Origin: Idiomarina baltica OS145
Lineage (GTDB): Bacteria; Pseudomonadota; Gammaproteobacteria; Enterobacterales; Alteromonadaceae
DNA: 64,000 nucleotides
Assembly (NCBI RefSeq): GCF_000152885.1
Contig: NZ_CH672405.1
Coordinates: forward strand, 305,771-369,770
Direction of reading: 5' to 3'
The position numbers and the translations under genes are program-made. Under the pieces are notes generated by a model, which saw nothing but the letters and a program-made list of their open reading frames with translations, was not told where the DNA came from and did not search any database. Below, in pieces: positions 36,748-45,940 of this stretch (its first letter is position 1; each line of letters begins with the position of its first letter).

Positions 36748-37870
36748 GCCCCACAATCACGGCGGCCTTTTGTTTACGGCCGCCGAATCCAAACGCCTTG
36801 TTAAAGGTCGCTATTGGAATCGGCAAATACTGACGTTCGGTCGGTGACTCCCAGGGTAAGGTGTCGTAGTCCGGATCATTGATATAAATAAAGTCATCAT
36901 CCGCGGCACAGATCAACACCCAATGGGGCGCACGTATACCATCAAAATGATAGGTTGAGATGAGCGCAAGTACGAGCCGCCCCTCGCCCAAATCAGCTTT
37001 CAGCTCAGCAACACCGTAGTCGCCCACATCAATAGCAACGCCGTGACGGTTCAGGTAATCGATATCGGCTTGTTGGATCCGTTGCATGACTTCTTTCTTT
37101 TGCTCTTGCCGCACTGAGTCAATAAACAGTGCTTCGTCGGTATTCACCGCAACGCGTACTGACAACCCGCGCTTGAACGCTGCTCGCGCAAGTCCGTGCG
37201 GTCCGCAGCCACCATGACCCGAAGTCATATAAATGGTGGTCGCCTCGCGCCAAATTTCAAGTTCCTCTTGCGAGGCATCAGCGGTCGGACGTCCAAAGTA
37301 ATCGAGCGCCATCAATAAACTTGCTGGCCCGCAAGTGAACTCGGTCGACTGTGTCATCATGGGCACGTAGCGCTCGGTTGCGCCGACGCTGTTATCCTCA
37401 CCCAGCTCATAGCGCGGCAATAGTTTTTGCAGTATCAGCGCATCCTGCGATTGACTGGCACTCGGTGGGAAGTAAGCCTCGCGTAGCTCAACTGCACGAA
37501 AGCCGGCATTAATAAATAACTGTTGTGCGAGTTGGTTAGAGGTCGCAACTTCGGTTCGCAAGAATAAGCTGTGTCGCAAATCTGCTCGATCTTCGGCATG
37601 TTGAAGTAACTGTTTTCCGAAACCGCTACCACGAAATTGTGGACTTAATACCAGCGCATACAGCCGCGCCAGATTGGTGTTATTACGGAACAACACCACG
37701 TAATAGCCCACCACGCGTTTATCGTTGAGCATGACAAAAAAGTCCGCCGTGTTCGACTCGATAAACCGGCGAAAACTACGCTTGCTGATGGCATCGTCTG
37801 GAAAAGTTGCCTTTTCTAATTGCACAACACTATCAAGATGGGTGACATTTGCAGGGACAAGGTTCATCAT
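36737..37870 (-). CDS. GNAT acetyltransferase fused to peptidase C39-like domain
   Basis: A 377-residue two-domain protein. Residues 1-150 are a GNAT N-acetyltransferase (RLYALVLSPQFRGSGFGKQLLQHAE is the acetyl-CoA loop). Residues 160-377 are a C39-like papain-fold domain with the catalytic Cys in MMTQSTEFTCGPASLLMALD and the His/Asp pair in PHWVLICAADDDFIYINDPDYD. This fusion is known in proteobacteria, sometimes annotated as RimI-like plus DUF3335. Whether it acetylates or cleaves a peptide, and whether it belongs to a peptide-maturation pathway, is unknown; no precursor peptide gene is visible beside it. Its stop overlaps the convergent lipoprotein gene. Confidence 0.87.
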   Translation of the reverse strand: MMNLVPANVTHLDSVVQLEKATFPDDAISKRSFRRFIESNTADFFVMLNDKRVVGYYVVLFRNNTNLARLYALVLSPQFRGSGFGKQLLQHAEDRADLRHSLFLRTEVATSNQLAQQLFINAGFRAVELREAYFPPSASQSQDALILQKLLPRYELGEDNSVGATERYVPMMTQSTEFTCGPASLLMALDYFGRPTADASQEELEIWREATTIYMTSGHGGCGPHGLARAAFKRGLSVRVAVNTDEALFIDSVRQEQKKEVMQRIQQADIDYLNRHGVAIDVGDYGVAELKADLGEGRLVLALISTYHFDGIRAPHWVLICAADDDFIYINDPDYDTLPWESPTERQYLPIPIATFNKAFGFGGRKQKAAVIVGRVD

Positions 37871-38016
37871 ACCTGTCTGTGGGTATCCTTAACCGGTGTG
37901 GGCGTATGCCCAGAAGAATGCAACAGCGCATCGGCTCTTAGCTATTATCGTACGATTTTTGCCCGTTTGAAATGATTATTTGTGTATTTTTTAGAGTCTC
38001 TACAAAGGGTTAACCA

Positions 38017-39468
38017 TTGAATATACATGCAACCTTGCGGCTATTGGCGTGGCCTTTTCTTTGGATAGGTAGTATTCAACTTGTTTTCGCATTGCTGTCG
38101 ATGCTGGTCTTTAGGGATAAAACCTTTAGTCAGTTTTTAGATGGTTCCCTTATTTGTTTTGCACTGTCGTTGTTGGTTTACTTGCGTTATCGCAAGGGCA
38201 ATATGGCGCGTTTGTATTATCGCGAGGCACTCGCCTTTGCCACCATGACGTGGTTTTTAATGGGCGTTTTAGGCGCCCTACCTATCATGTTCATTACTGG
38301 CGTCAGCTTTACCGACTCGGTATTTGAGTCGGTCAGCGCGATGACCACCACAGGTGCTACGATCTTGACCGGGCTCGATCATATGCCCAAAAGCTTCCTA
38401 CTGTATCGACAGTTTCTGCAATGGATGGGGGGCTTGGGTATCGTTATTTTCGTAGTCGCTATTTTGCCCATGCTCAACGTCGGTGGTATGCGCTTGCTTA
38501 AGGCGGAAACCCCTGGGCCGATTAAAGACGATAAAATTGCCCCTCGTGTCGCCAAAACCAGTCGCTATTTATGGCTGGTTTATTTGTGTTTAACCCTCGC
38601 CTGTGCCTTTAGCTATTGGCTTGCCGGCATGAATGCGTTTGATGCTATTGCTCATTCGTTTTCTACTGTATCTACGGGTGGCTTCTCGCCTTATGACGCC
38701 AGTATGGGTCATTTCAATAGTCATACGATTTTGGGCGTTGCCGATGTGTTTATGGCGCTCGGTGCCATCAGTTTTGCACTGCATCACAAAAACTTTACCG
38801 TACGCTCACTTAAAGGTTACTGGCAGGACGAGGAAACACGCTACTTTATCTTAGCGATCCTCACGATTTCCGTTATTTTGACGGCGATGGCGGTTCTTAA
38901 TCATACCCATCCTTCATTCTGGGTGTCGGTCTCGCAGGCGGTGTTTCACGTCATTTCGTTTATGACCAGTACCGGCTTTGGCGCCGACGATCTATCCGCG
39001 TGGCCTGCCGCTACCGCGGGCTTTTTGATTATTGCGAGTTATTTAGGTGGCTGTGCCGGCTCGACCGCGGGCGGCAACAAATTCATCCGTAACATTATTA
39101 CTTTCCGTGCGATAAAGCATCATATGTTGCAGGCAATTCACCCCAGTGCGGTGATTCATGTGCGCTATCAACATAAAGTGGTTCGTACGCCGGTACTCGC
39201 CGCGGTCACCAGTTTCATGTTGTTAGTTGCCATTTGCACCATGGTGCTCACGGTTTTACTGATGATGACTGGACTCGACTTTTTTAGTGCCTTTAGTGCT
39301 GTCGCAGCATGCATTAACGTACTCGGTCCCGGCTTTGGCGAAGTGTCGAGCAACTTTATTCCCGTTACCGACACGGGGACCTGGCTACTGACCTTTGCCA
39401 TGATCTTGGGTCGTTTGGAGTACTTTACCGTACTGACCTTGCTATTACCTAAGTTCTGGCGAGACTAG
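38017..39468 (+). CDS. trkH: TrkH-family potassium uptake channel subunit
   Basis: A 483-residue inner-membrane protein that moves potassium with the TrkA gating ring. Four filter-like repeats are visible: TTTGATILTG (about residue 110), STVSTGGFSPYD (about 222), MTSTGFGADD (about 315) and INVLGPGFG (about 430). About ten to twelve hydrophobic segments are present. The start is a TTG at 38017 with AAAGGG upstream; no better in-frame ATG precedes the first membrane helix. No trkA is next to it, as is common. A terminator hairpin follows the gene. Confidence 0.9.
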   Translation: MNIHATLRLLAWPFLWIGSIQLVFALLSMLVFRDKTFSQFLDGSLICFALSLLVYLRYRKGNMARLYYREALAFATMTWFLMGVLGALPIMFITGVSFTDSVFESVSAMTTTGATILTGLDHMPKSFLLYRQFLQWMGGLGIVIFVVAILPMLNVGGMRLLKAETPGPIKDDKIAPRVAKTSRYLWLVYLCLTLACAFSYWLAGMNAFDAIAHSFSTVSTGGFSPYDASMGHFNSHTILGVADVFMALGAISFALHHKNFTVRSLKGYWQDEETRYFILAILTISVILTAMAVLNHTHPSFWVSVSQAVFHVISFMTSTGFGADDLSAWPAATAGFLIIASYLGGCAGSTAGGNKFIRNIITFRAIKHHMLQAIHPSAVIHVRYQHKVVRTPVLAAVTSFMLLVAICTMVLTVLLMMTGLDFFSAFSAVAACINVLGPGFGEVSSNFIPVTDTGTWLLTFAMILGRLEYFTVLTLLLPKFWRD

Positions 39469-39480
39469 TTTTCCGCGTAA

Positions 39481-39515
39481 AACCGCCGATTGGGAGTACC
39501 TATTCGGTGGTTTTT
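39481..39515 (+). terminator. Intrinsic terminator of trkH
   Basis: AACCGCCGA (39481-39489) pairs with TCGGTGGTT (39504-39512), with one G-T wobble, and runs into TTTTT. It lies 12 bases after the trkH stop and upstream of purM. Confidence 0.75.
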
Positions 39516-39560
39516 CGTGCTAAACTTGCGCGCAAATTTTTTGCCGCTTAGGAACTGCTC

Positions 39561-40616
39561 GTGAGTAACAATAAACCCTCTTTAAGCTACAAAGACGCAG
39601 GCGTTGATATCGACGCTGGCAACGCGCTTGTTGATCGTATTAAAGGTGTCACCAAACGGACCAGCCGCCCCGAAGTGATGGGCAATATTGGTGGTTTCGG
39701 TGCATTGTGCGAGATTCCTGAAGGCTACAAAAAGCCGGTATTAGTTTCAGGTACCGATGGCGTGGGCACTAAGCTGCGCTTAGCGATTGATTTAAAACAA
39801 CACCGCGGCGTAGGCATTGACCTGGTCGCGATGTGTGTCAACGACCTCATTGTACAGGGTGCTGAGCCGCTGTTCTTCCTCGACTATTATGCAACTGGCA
39901 AACTCGACGTTGATGTGGCTGCGGATGTGGTGACCGGTATTGGCGATGGCTGCGAGCAGTCAGGTTGTGCATTGATTGGCGGCGAAACTGCAGAAATGCC
40001 TGGCATGTATGAGCATGGTGATTTTGATTTAGCGGGTTTCTGTGTTGGTGTTGTCGAAAAGGATGACATCATCGATGGCACTAAAGTTGCCAAAGGTGAC
40101 GCGCTGATTGCTCTGGCTTCAAGCGGCCCTCACTCCAATGGCTATTCGTTAATCCGCAAGATTATTGAAGTCAGCGAGGCGGATTTGGAGTCACACCTCG
40201 AGAACCGTACGCTCGCTGAACACTTACTTGAGCCGACACGCATTTACGTGAAGTCAGTGTTAGAGCTGATTAAGCAAGTGCCTGTACACGCGTTGTCGCA
40301 TATCACCGGGGGTGGTTTCTGGGAAAACATTCCACGCGTACTGCCAAAAGGCGCTAAAGCCGTTATTGATGGTAACAGCTGGGAATGGCCGGTGATCTTT
40401 GACTGGTTAAAAGAAAACGGCAATGTCAGCATGCGCGAAATGTACCGCACCTTTAACTGTGGTGTGGGCATGGTCATCGCGGTACCACACGCTGAAGCAG
40501 AGCGTGCTGTTGAACTACTTAAACAGCTCGGCGAAGATGCTTGGGTGATTGGTCGTATCGCAGATGCCGCCGAAAATGACGAGCAAGTTGAGATTTTAGC
40601 TGACGAAACCCGCTAG
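39561..40616 (+). CDS. purM: Phosphoribosylformylglycinamidine cyclo-ligase (AIR synthetase)
   Basis: A 351-residue enzyme of de novo purine synthesis that closes the imidazole ring of AIR using ATP. PurM hallmarks are [16 protein letters not shown] (about residues 61-76), [34 protein letters not shown] and [16 protein letters not shown]. Length matches E. coli PurM (345). The start is GTG at 39561 with AGGAAC upstream. purN begins 10 bases after the stop, so purM-purN is an operon as in E. coli. Confidence 0.97.
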   Translation: MSNNKPSLSYKDAGVDIDAGNALVDRIKGVTKRTSRPEVMGNIGGFGALCEIPEGYKKPVLVSGTDGVGTKLRLAIDLKQHRGVGIDLVAMCVNDLIVQGAEPLFFLDYYATGKLDVDVAADVVTGIGDGCEQSGCALIGGETAEMPGMYEHGDFDLAGFCVGVVEKDDIIDGTKVAKGDALIALASSGPHSNGYSLIRKIIEVSEADLESHLENRTLAEHLLEPTRIYVKSVLELIKQVPVHALSHITGGGFWENIPRVLPKGAKAVIDGNSWEWPVIFDWLKENGNVSMREMYRTFNCGVGMVIAVPHAEAERAVELLKQLGEDAWVIGRIADAAENDEQVEILADETR

Positions 40617-40626
40617 TGGACGGCTC

Positions 40627-41268
40627 ATGAAACGTATTGTAGTGCTGATTTCGGGCACCGGCTCGAACATGCAAGCCATCGTAGATGCTTGCGAAAAACA
40701 ACAAATTAACGGCGAAGTTGTCGCCGTTATCGCTAACAAAGACACCGCAAAAGGTCTCGAAAAAGCCGCTGAACGCGGTATCGCTACTCATGCGTTATCG
40801 CATAAGGCGTTTGATAGCCGTGAAGCATACGATGCCGAGTTACAGTCGTTAATTGATACGTATCAACCCGACTTGGTGATTTTAGCGGGCTTTATGCGCA
40901 TTCTAACGGCGGACTTCACTCGTCACTTTGCCGGTCGCATGTTGAATATTCATCCGTCTCTATTACCTAAGTACAAAGGCGTCAATACTCATCAACGCGC
41001 ATTAGATGCCGGCGATAAGGAACACGGTGTTAGTGTTCACTTTGTCACTGAAGAGCTTGATGGCGGCCCGGTGATACTCCAGGCAAAAGTACCGGTCTTT
41101 GACGGTGACACGGCCGATGACTTGCAGGCGCGGGTGCACGAGCAGGAGCATCGTATTTACCCGTTAGTGGTCAAATGGTTTTGTGATGACCGCCTTGCAC
41201 TCGGTGCACAAGGCGTTGAACTCGATAATCAGCCGCTCGGGCCGCACGGTTACGCGAGCGAGGATTAA
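40627..41268 (+). CDS. purN: Phosphoribosylglycinamide formyltransferase 1
   Basis: A 213-residue enzyme transferring a formyl group from 10-formyl-tetrahydrofolate to GAR in purine synthesis. Visible signatures are ISGTGSNMQAI at the N-terminus, LAGFMRILT, NIHPSLLPKYKG with the catalytic Asn/His, and HFVTEELDGGPVILQAKVPV with the catalytic Asp. It is the second gene of the purM-purN operon. Its stop codon overlaps that of the convergent DUF3108 gene within a perfect palindrome. Confidence 0.97.
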   Translation: MKRIVVLISGTGSNMQAIVDACEKQQINGEVVAVIANKDTAKGLEKAAERGIATHALSHKAFDSREAYDAELQSLIDTYQPDLVILAGFMRILTADFTRHFAGRMLNIHPSLLPKYKGVNTHQRALDAGDKEHGVSVHFVTEELDGGPVILQAKVPVFDGDTADDLQARVHEQEHRIYPLVVKWFCDDRLALGAQGVELDNQPLGPHGYASED

Positions 41269-41278
41269 TCCTCGCTCG
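41255..41278. repeat. 24-bp perfect palindrome over convergent stop codons
   Basis: CGAGCGAGGA and TCCTCGCTCG flank TTAA (41265-41268). Both purN and the DUF3108 gene stop in the centre, and both proteins end in SED because of the symmetry. It can form a 10-bp hairpin in either transcript. Confidence 0.92.
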
Positions 41279-41999
41279 ACTTCGGATAAGTCACGCCGGT
41301 TAATGCCATCGTGGCTTGCTCGTCACCTTCTTTAAACTGCTGCAATTGCACCAACAAGTAGTTCATTTCAGGTGCGAACCAATAATAGGTCTCGCGCTTG
41401 TTATTATCCCGCACACGTTCAACTTTAATGGTGTCCAACTGGCCATAAGGCGTGCTAATAGTCTCTTCACCAATCCGTTGAAAGCGATACGTTTTACTAT
41501 GGCCCTCTTCATCAATCACTGCATAGCTAAGCGGTTCACGTTCAGCGGCAACATCTAAACGGAGCTTCTCGGCAACCGAGCCTTCATCGTATAAAGCACC
41601 CTGCCAGTTAATGTCTATTGGCTTACCCGATTCCACATTCACTGCTTGATGGGTTTCGGCATCGAAGCTGGCATGAAACGCTCGATCCGACCCTGTGCCC
41701 TCGCGCTTATATTGGAAGTCGACGGGAATAAAGTCTTGTTCATCATTCACACGGAACACCGATTCCGTCGTGCGCTCATCGGATAGTATAAACCACGAAA
41801 TATCGGTATGACCGTACAGCTGCCACTCGCCCGCATTAGTTTGGGTTAAATAACGTTGCCCTTCACCATAGTCGCTTCCACCTCGAGTAATACTGTATTC
41901 TGCCTTATAAGGTGCAAGCTCGACGGGCTCTGCCCAAACTGCCATACTGGCAAACGATGCAGTGGCTAATACCATTGCGGTCACTAATTTTTTCGCCAT
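41265..41999 (-). CDS. DUF3108 domain periplasmic protein
   Basis: A 244-residue protein with signal peptide (MAKKLVTAMVLATASFASMAVWA). The mature part starts LAPYKAEYSITRGGSDYGEGQRYL and continues with beta strands such as WQLYGHTDISWF and ADERT-like motifs, ending YWFAPEMNYLLVQLQQFKEGDEQATMAL, the layout of DUF3108 proteins. The family is predicted periplasmic and beta-rich, with no known activity. A DUF3108 gene convergent with purMN is familiar in Alteromonadales. Its promoter faces fadE across a 174-base gap. Confidence 0.85.
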   Translation of the reverse strand: MAKKLVTAMVLATASFASMAVWAEPVELAPYKAEYSITRGGSDYGEGQRYLTQTNAGEWQLYGHTDISWFILSDERTTESVFRVNDEQDFIPVDFQYKREGTGSDRAFHASFDAETHQAVNVESGKPIDINWQGALYDEGSVAEKLRLDVAAEREPLSYAVIDEEGHSKTYRFQRIGEETISTPYGQLDTIKVERVRDNNKRETYYWFAPEMNYLLVQLQQFKEGDEQATMALTGVTYPKSSED

Positions 42000-42103
42000 C
42001 GGAGACTCCTTTTAGCCGTTACTCCGTATCAATATAACCGCCCTACTGGCAGCTTGCCTGTACACTCTATGACAAAAGATTCAAACAGGTGTTCAAATTT
42101 TTC

Positions 42104-42132
42104 TTGAAAAACATAGCCGTCTGATCTAATTT
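42104..42132 (+). promoter_or_regulatory. Candidate sigma-70 promoter of fadE
   Basis: TTGAAA (42104-42109) and TAATTT (42127-42132) are separated by 17 bases and lie just upstream of a FadR-like site. Confidence 0.55.
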
Positions 42133-42140
42133 GCACATAT

Positions 42141-42157
42141 TACTGGTCAGACCTCTA
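42141..42157 (+). promoter_or_regulatory. FadR-like operator upstream of fadE
   Basis: TACTGGTCAGACCTCTA closely matches known FadR operators (ACTGGTC-N-GACC core). It lies at the predicted transcription start, where binding would block fadE until long-chain acyl-CoA releases FadR. Confidence 0.7.
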
Positions 42158-42173
42158 ACTTGGAGTGATTTAT

Positions 42174-44636
42174 ATGAGTGTCGCACTTTGGATCATCGCA
42201 ACCCTCTTGGTTGCCGGTGTATTAACTTACAAACGCGCCAGCTTGGTTGCCTTTAGCGCAGGCCTTGTGGCGATGTTTGCGGTTGGCAGCATAGCCGGCA
42301 TTGTTGGCCCTGTACTTTGGGTCATTCTTGCCGTTATTTTGGTGCCTTTGAATATTACATCAATCCGTCAGAGCTTACTTACTAAGCCTATTCTAACGGC
42401 ATTTCGCAAAGTAATGCCAGAAATGTCAGACACTGAGCGTGATGCGCTTGAAGCGGGTACCGTTTGGTGGGAAGGCGAAGTATTCGGTGGTGACCCTGAT
42501 TGGAGCAAGCTACACAACATTCCAAAGGCTGAGTTAAGCGCAGAAGAGAAGGCGTTTTTGGACGGCCCTTGTGAAGAAGTCTGCAAAATGCTCGACGACT
42601 GGCAGGTCACGCATGAGCTGACTGACATGCCTGAGCATGTGTGGCAGTACCTGAAAGACAACAAGTTCTTTGCCATGATCATCAAGAAAGAATACGGTGG
42701 TCTTGAGTTTTCTGCGTATGCGCAGTCACGCGTTTTACAGAAGCTAGCCGGCGTCAGTACGGTATTGGCATCCACCGTAGGTGTACCTAACTCATTAGGT
42801 CCAGGCGAATTGTTGCAGCACTATGGTACCAAAGAACAGCAAGATCATTACTTGCCACGCCTTGCAAAAGGTGACGAGATCCCATGCTTTGGCTTGACCA
42901 GTCCTGAAGCGGGTTCTGATGCTGGTGCGATTCCTGACTCAGGTGTTATTTGTAAAGGTGAGTGGAACGGCGAAGAAATCGTCGGTATTAAGCTCAACTT
43001 CAACAAACGCTATATCACCCTCGCCCCTGTTGCGACTGTGATCGGTCTTGCCTTTAAAATGTACGATCCAGACGGTTTACTGGGCGACAAGAAAGAACTG
43101 GGTATTACCTGTGCGTTGATTCCACGTGATACCGACGGTGTTGAAATCGGTCGTCGTCACTTCCCGCTTAACGTACCGTTCCAAAACGGTCCGATTCGCG
43201 GCACCGATGTATTCGTTCCGCTTGATTACATCATCGGTGGCGCGAAAAACGCAGGTAAAGGCTGGCGTATGCTGGTTGAGTGTTTATCCGTGGGTCGTTG
43301 TATTACTCTACCTTCGAACAGTGCTGGTGGTATTAAACAAATGGCACTGGCAACCGGTGCATACTCTCGCATCCGTCGTCAGTTCAAACTGCCTATCGGT
43401 AAAATGGAAGGTGTTGAAGAGCCGATGGCACGCATTGGTGGTAACGCCTACTTAATGGATTCGGTAACAACCTTAGCGACTGCGGGTATCGATTTAGGTG
43501 AAAAACCGTCGGTTATCTCGGCTATCGCGAAATACCACATGACAGAGAAGCTACGCGCGTGTATGGATGACGCCATGGATATCCACGGCGGTAAAGGTAT
43601 CTGCTTAGGTCCTAACAACTACTTAGGTCGTGGCTATCAAGGTGTACCTGTTGCGATTACCGTGGAAGGTGCCAACATTCTTACCCGTAGCATGATGATT
43701 TATGGTCAGGGCGCAATCCGTTGCCATCCTTATGTCCTTGAGGAAATGAACGCATCAGCTGAAAGCGGTCCAGAAGCGTTAAACAAATTTGATAAAGCGC
43801 TGTTTGGTCACATTGGCTTTGCCGCAAGCAACTTTGTCCGTTCATTATTCTACGGCTTTGGCGGTCACCGCTTAAGCTCAGTGCCCGCGAGCGACTCAAG
43901 CAAGCAGTACTATCAACAAATGAACCGCTTCAGCGCTAACTTAGCCTTGTTGTCGGACGTTGCAATGGGTATGTACGGCGGTAACCTAAAACGTAAAGAG
44001 CGTATCTCTGCACGTTTAGGTGACATGCTGAGTTACTTGTTCATTGGCTCTGCAGTACTGAAACGCTTCCATGACCAAGGTCGCTTAAAAGAAGATTTAC
44101 CACTTATGCATTGGGCGATGCAAGATACCTTGTATAAACTACAGGAAGCGCAAATCGAATTGTTGCGTAACATGGGTGGCGTGGGTACTGCGATGCGCGT
44201 AGTCATGTTCCCATTCGGTCGTATTGCACATCGTCCAAGCGATAAGGCCGATCATAAAGTGGCACGCATCCTGATGGAGCCAAACGATGTACGTACCCGT
44301 TTAGGTGAAGGTCAGTTCTTAAGCCCAGAAGGTCACTTTGGGTTCTTAGAAGAAACCTTAGTCAACATGATTAAGTGCGAGCCATTGCACGCGAAGATCT
44401 GTAAAGCAGCTGGCGAACGCTTTAGCTTTACCCAGCTCGACGCATTGGCAGAGCGCGGTCTTGAATTAGGCGTGATTAACGAGGAAGAAGCTGAGTTAAT
44501 GAAGCGCACTGAAGAAGGTCGTTTACGCACCATTAACGTAGATGACTTTGACCCAGCAGACTTGTTGGCAGGTCAGGCAGCGTTTGATTACGCATTGAAA
44601 AACCTGACGGATAAGAAACAAGGTGAAGCTGCTTAA
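42174..44636 (+). CDS. fadE: Acyl-CoA dehydrogenase FadE
   Basis: An 820-residue membrane-associated, FAD-dependent enzyme for the first step of fatty-acid beta-oxidation. The ATG at 42174 is chosen because GGAG lies 8 bases upstream; a GTG nine bases earlier overlaps it. Two N-terminal hydrophobic segments ([16 protein letters not shown] and [25 protein letters not shown]) anchor it. The dehydrogenase core shows [33 protein letters not shown] and [20 protein letters not shown], followed by the C-terminal DUF1974 extension typical of FadE. Length matches E. coli FadE (814). It is single, with a FadR-like operator upstream and a bidirectional terminator downstream. Confidence 0.96.
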   Translation: MSVALWIIATLLVAGVLTYKRASLVAFSAGLVAMFAVGSIAGIVGPVLWVILAVILVPLNITSIRQSLLTKPILTAFRKVMPEMSDTERDALEAGTVWWEGEVFGGDPDWSKLHNIPKAELSAEEKAFLDGPCEEVCKMLDDWQVTHELTDMPEHVWQYLKDNKFFAMIIKKEYGGLEFSAYAQSRVLQKLAGVSTVLASTVGVPNSLGPGELLQHYGTKEQQDHYLPRLAKGDEIPCFGLTSPEAGSDAGAIPDSGVICKGEWNGEEIVGIKLNFNKRYITLAPVATVIGLAFKMYDPDGLLGDKKELGITCALIPRDTDGVEIGRRHFPLNVPFQNGPIRGTDVFVPLDYIIGGAKNAGKGWRMLVECLSVGRCITLPSNSAGGIKQMALATGAYSRIRRQFKLPIGKMEGVEEPMARIGGNAYLMDSVTTLATAGIDLGEKPSVISAIAKYHMTEKLRACMDDAMDIHGGKGICLGPNNYLGRGYQGVPVAITVEGANILTRSMMIYGQGAIRCHPYVLEEMNASAESGPEALNKFDKALFGHIGFAASNFVRSLFYGFGGHRLSSVPASDSSKQYYQQMNRFSANLALLSDVAMGMYGGNLKRKERISARLGDMLSYLFIGSAVLKRFHDQGRLKEDLPLMHWAMQDTLYKLQEAQIELLRNMGGVGTAMRVVMFPFGRIAHRPSDKADHKVARILMEPNDVRTRLGEGQFLSPEGHFGFLEETLVNMIKCEPLHAKICKAAGERFSFTQLDALAERGLELGVINEEEAELMKRTEEGRLRTINVDDFDPADLLAGQAAFDYALKNLTDKKQGEAA

Positions 44637-44664
44637 GCAGAGATTCACCGGTTCCTTGTTCGTA

Positions 44665-44690
44665 AAAAGGCGCTCAATTGAGCGCCTTTT
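44665..44690. terminator. Bidirectional terminator between fadE and the Bcr/CflA gene
   Basis: A perfect palindrome AAAAGGCGCTCAA paired with TTGAGCGCCTTTT is flanked by T-runs in either reading direction. It lies 28 bases past fadE and 19 bases past the convergent exporter gene. Confidence 0.9.
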
Positions 44691-44709
44691 TTTATGCCCT
44701 TAATCGCGA

Positions 44710-45930
44710 TTAGGCCGCTGACTCCGGCTCTTCGTAACGCATCAACCGGTACGTAACGACAGCAATAATGCCAGTAGAGCCAATTACCCATGCCATCGCA
44801 TAGTCGGTTAAGCCGCTGACTGAATTAACGCCCATAGAAACTAAGCCTGCAATTAAAAACTGTAAACTCCCCGTCACCGCTGAGGCAGAGCCTGCACGCT
44901 CTTGTTGGTTAGCCAGTGCCCCTGCCATGGCATTGGGGAAAACCAGGCCCAGCGTGGATATGTAGGCGAATAACGGCACTAAAATGCCCCATACCGGTGC
45001 TTTTACATAGGCAGCAACCGCCATCCCCACTGAAACGACCGCTAAAATAGGCAAAGATACGTTAAGAATTTTACGTGCCGGGTAATACTTTAATAGCCAT
45101 CCGTTAAGCTGCGAAAAACCAATGATACCCACCGCGTTCGCGCCAAACAGCCAGCTATAAGCTGATGGTGTAAAGTCAAACAGCTCGATGAACATCAATG
45201 GAGAGCCTGTGATGTAAGCAAACAAGCCTGCTTGTGCGATGCCACCTGTCAGTGAGTAGCGCAGAAAGCTACGATCTTTTAAAACGTCCCAATAGGTTCG
45301 GCCACTATGTCGCATGCGCACGTCATAGCGACGCCCGCGGGTTTCAGGTAATACGAGATGAATAACAAAGGCGCACGCGACGCCGAGCACGCTGACAATC
45401 CAAAAAATCGCCCGCCAACCAAACCATTCGGTTACATAGTTACCAAACAGTGGTGCCAAAATAGGCGCCACCCCCATCACCAAAATCAAAAAGGAAAACA
45501 CGCGCGCAGAAGCCTGCGGTGTGTAGAGATCTCGCACCACAGCACGGGCAATGACAATCCCCGCACAGGCGCCAATCGCTTGGAAAAAGCGCAGCACGAT
45601 TAACCATTCGATGTCAGGCGCCCAAGCACAGGCAATGGAAGTCACAACATAGATGGCGAGGCCAATATACAGCGGCTTTTTACGACCAAATTTATCGGTC
45701 GCGGTGCCGTAGAGTAACTGACCAATGAACAAGCCAAAAAAGAACGCGCTGAGCGAGAGCTCAACGCGATGTGTATCGGTTTGATAGTCTGCCGCAATCG
45801 CCGTAAATGCCGGCAAATACATGTCGATGGAAAGCGGCGCGAAAGCTGTCAGCAACGCAAGAATAATAACTACAAAATCGAATCGTGCTGAATCAGATAC
45901 GGTAAAGGAATCGCGCTGCGTTCCACTCAT
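44710..45930 (-). CDS. Bcr/CflA-family multidrug exporter (MFS)
   Basis: A 406-residue major facilitator with 12 predicted membrane helices. The Bcr/CflA signature is the first helix with APLSIDMYLPAFTAIAADY (about residues 32-50), followed by the MFS loop motif GTATDKFGRKKPLYIG (about 75-90) and RFFQAIGACAGIVIARAVVRDLY in helix 4. Such proton-coupled pumps export drugs (bicyclomycin, chloramphenicol) or small metabolites; the substrate here is unknown. It follows the nucleotidase gene by 10 bases, so it may share a transcript with the upstream nucleotidase and oxygenase genes. Confidence 0.9.
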   Translation of the reverse strand: MSGTQRDSFTVSDSARFDFVVIILALLTAFAPLSIDMYLPAFTAIAADYQTDTHRVELSLSAFFFGLFIGQLLYGTATDKFGRKKPLYIGLAIYVVTSIACAWAPDIEWLIVLRFFQAIGACAGIVIARAVVRDLYTPQASARVFSFLILVMGVAPILAPLFGNYVTEWFGWRAIFWIVSVLGVACAFVIHLVLPETRGRRYDVRMRHSGRTYWDVLKDRSFLRYSLTGGIAQAGLFAYITGSPLMFIELFDFTPSAYSWLFGANAVGIIGFSQLNGWLLKYYPARKILNVSLPILAVVSVGMAVAAYVKAPVWGILVPLFAYISTLGLVFPNAMAGALANQQERAGSASAVTGSLQFLIAGLVSMGVNSVSGLTDYAMAWVIGSTGIIAVVTYRLMRYEEPESAA

Positions 45931-45940
45931 GTGTTCACTC

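Noticed and set aside
39530..39552. PurR-like GCGCAAATTTTTTGCC before purM
   Set aside because: Only the left half fits the PurR operator; the right half is out of register.
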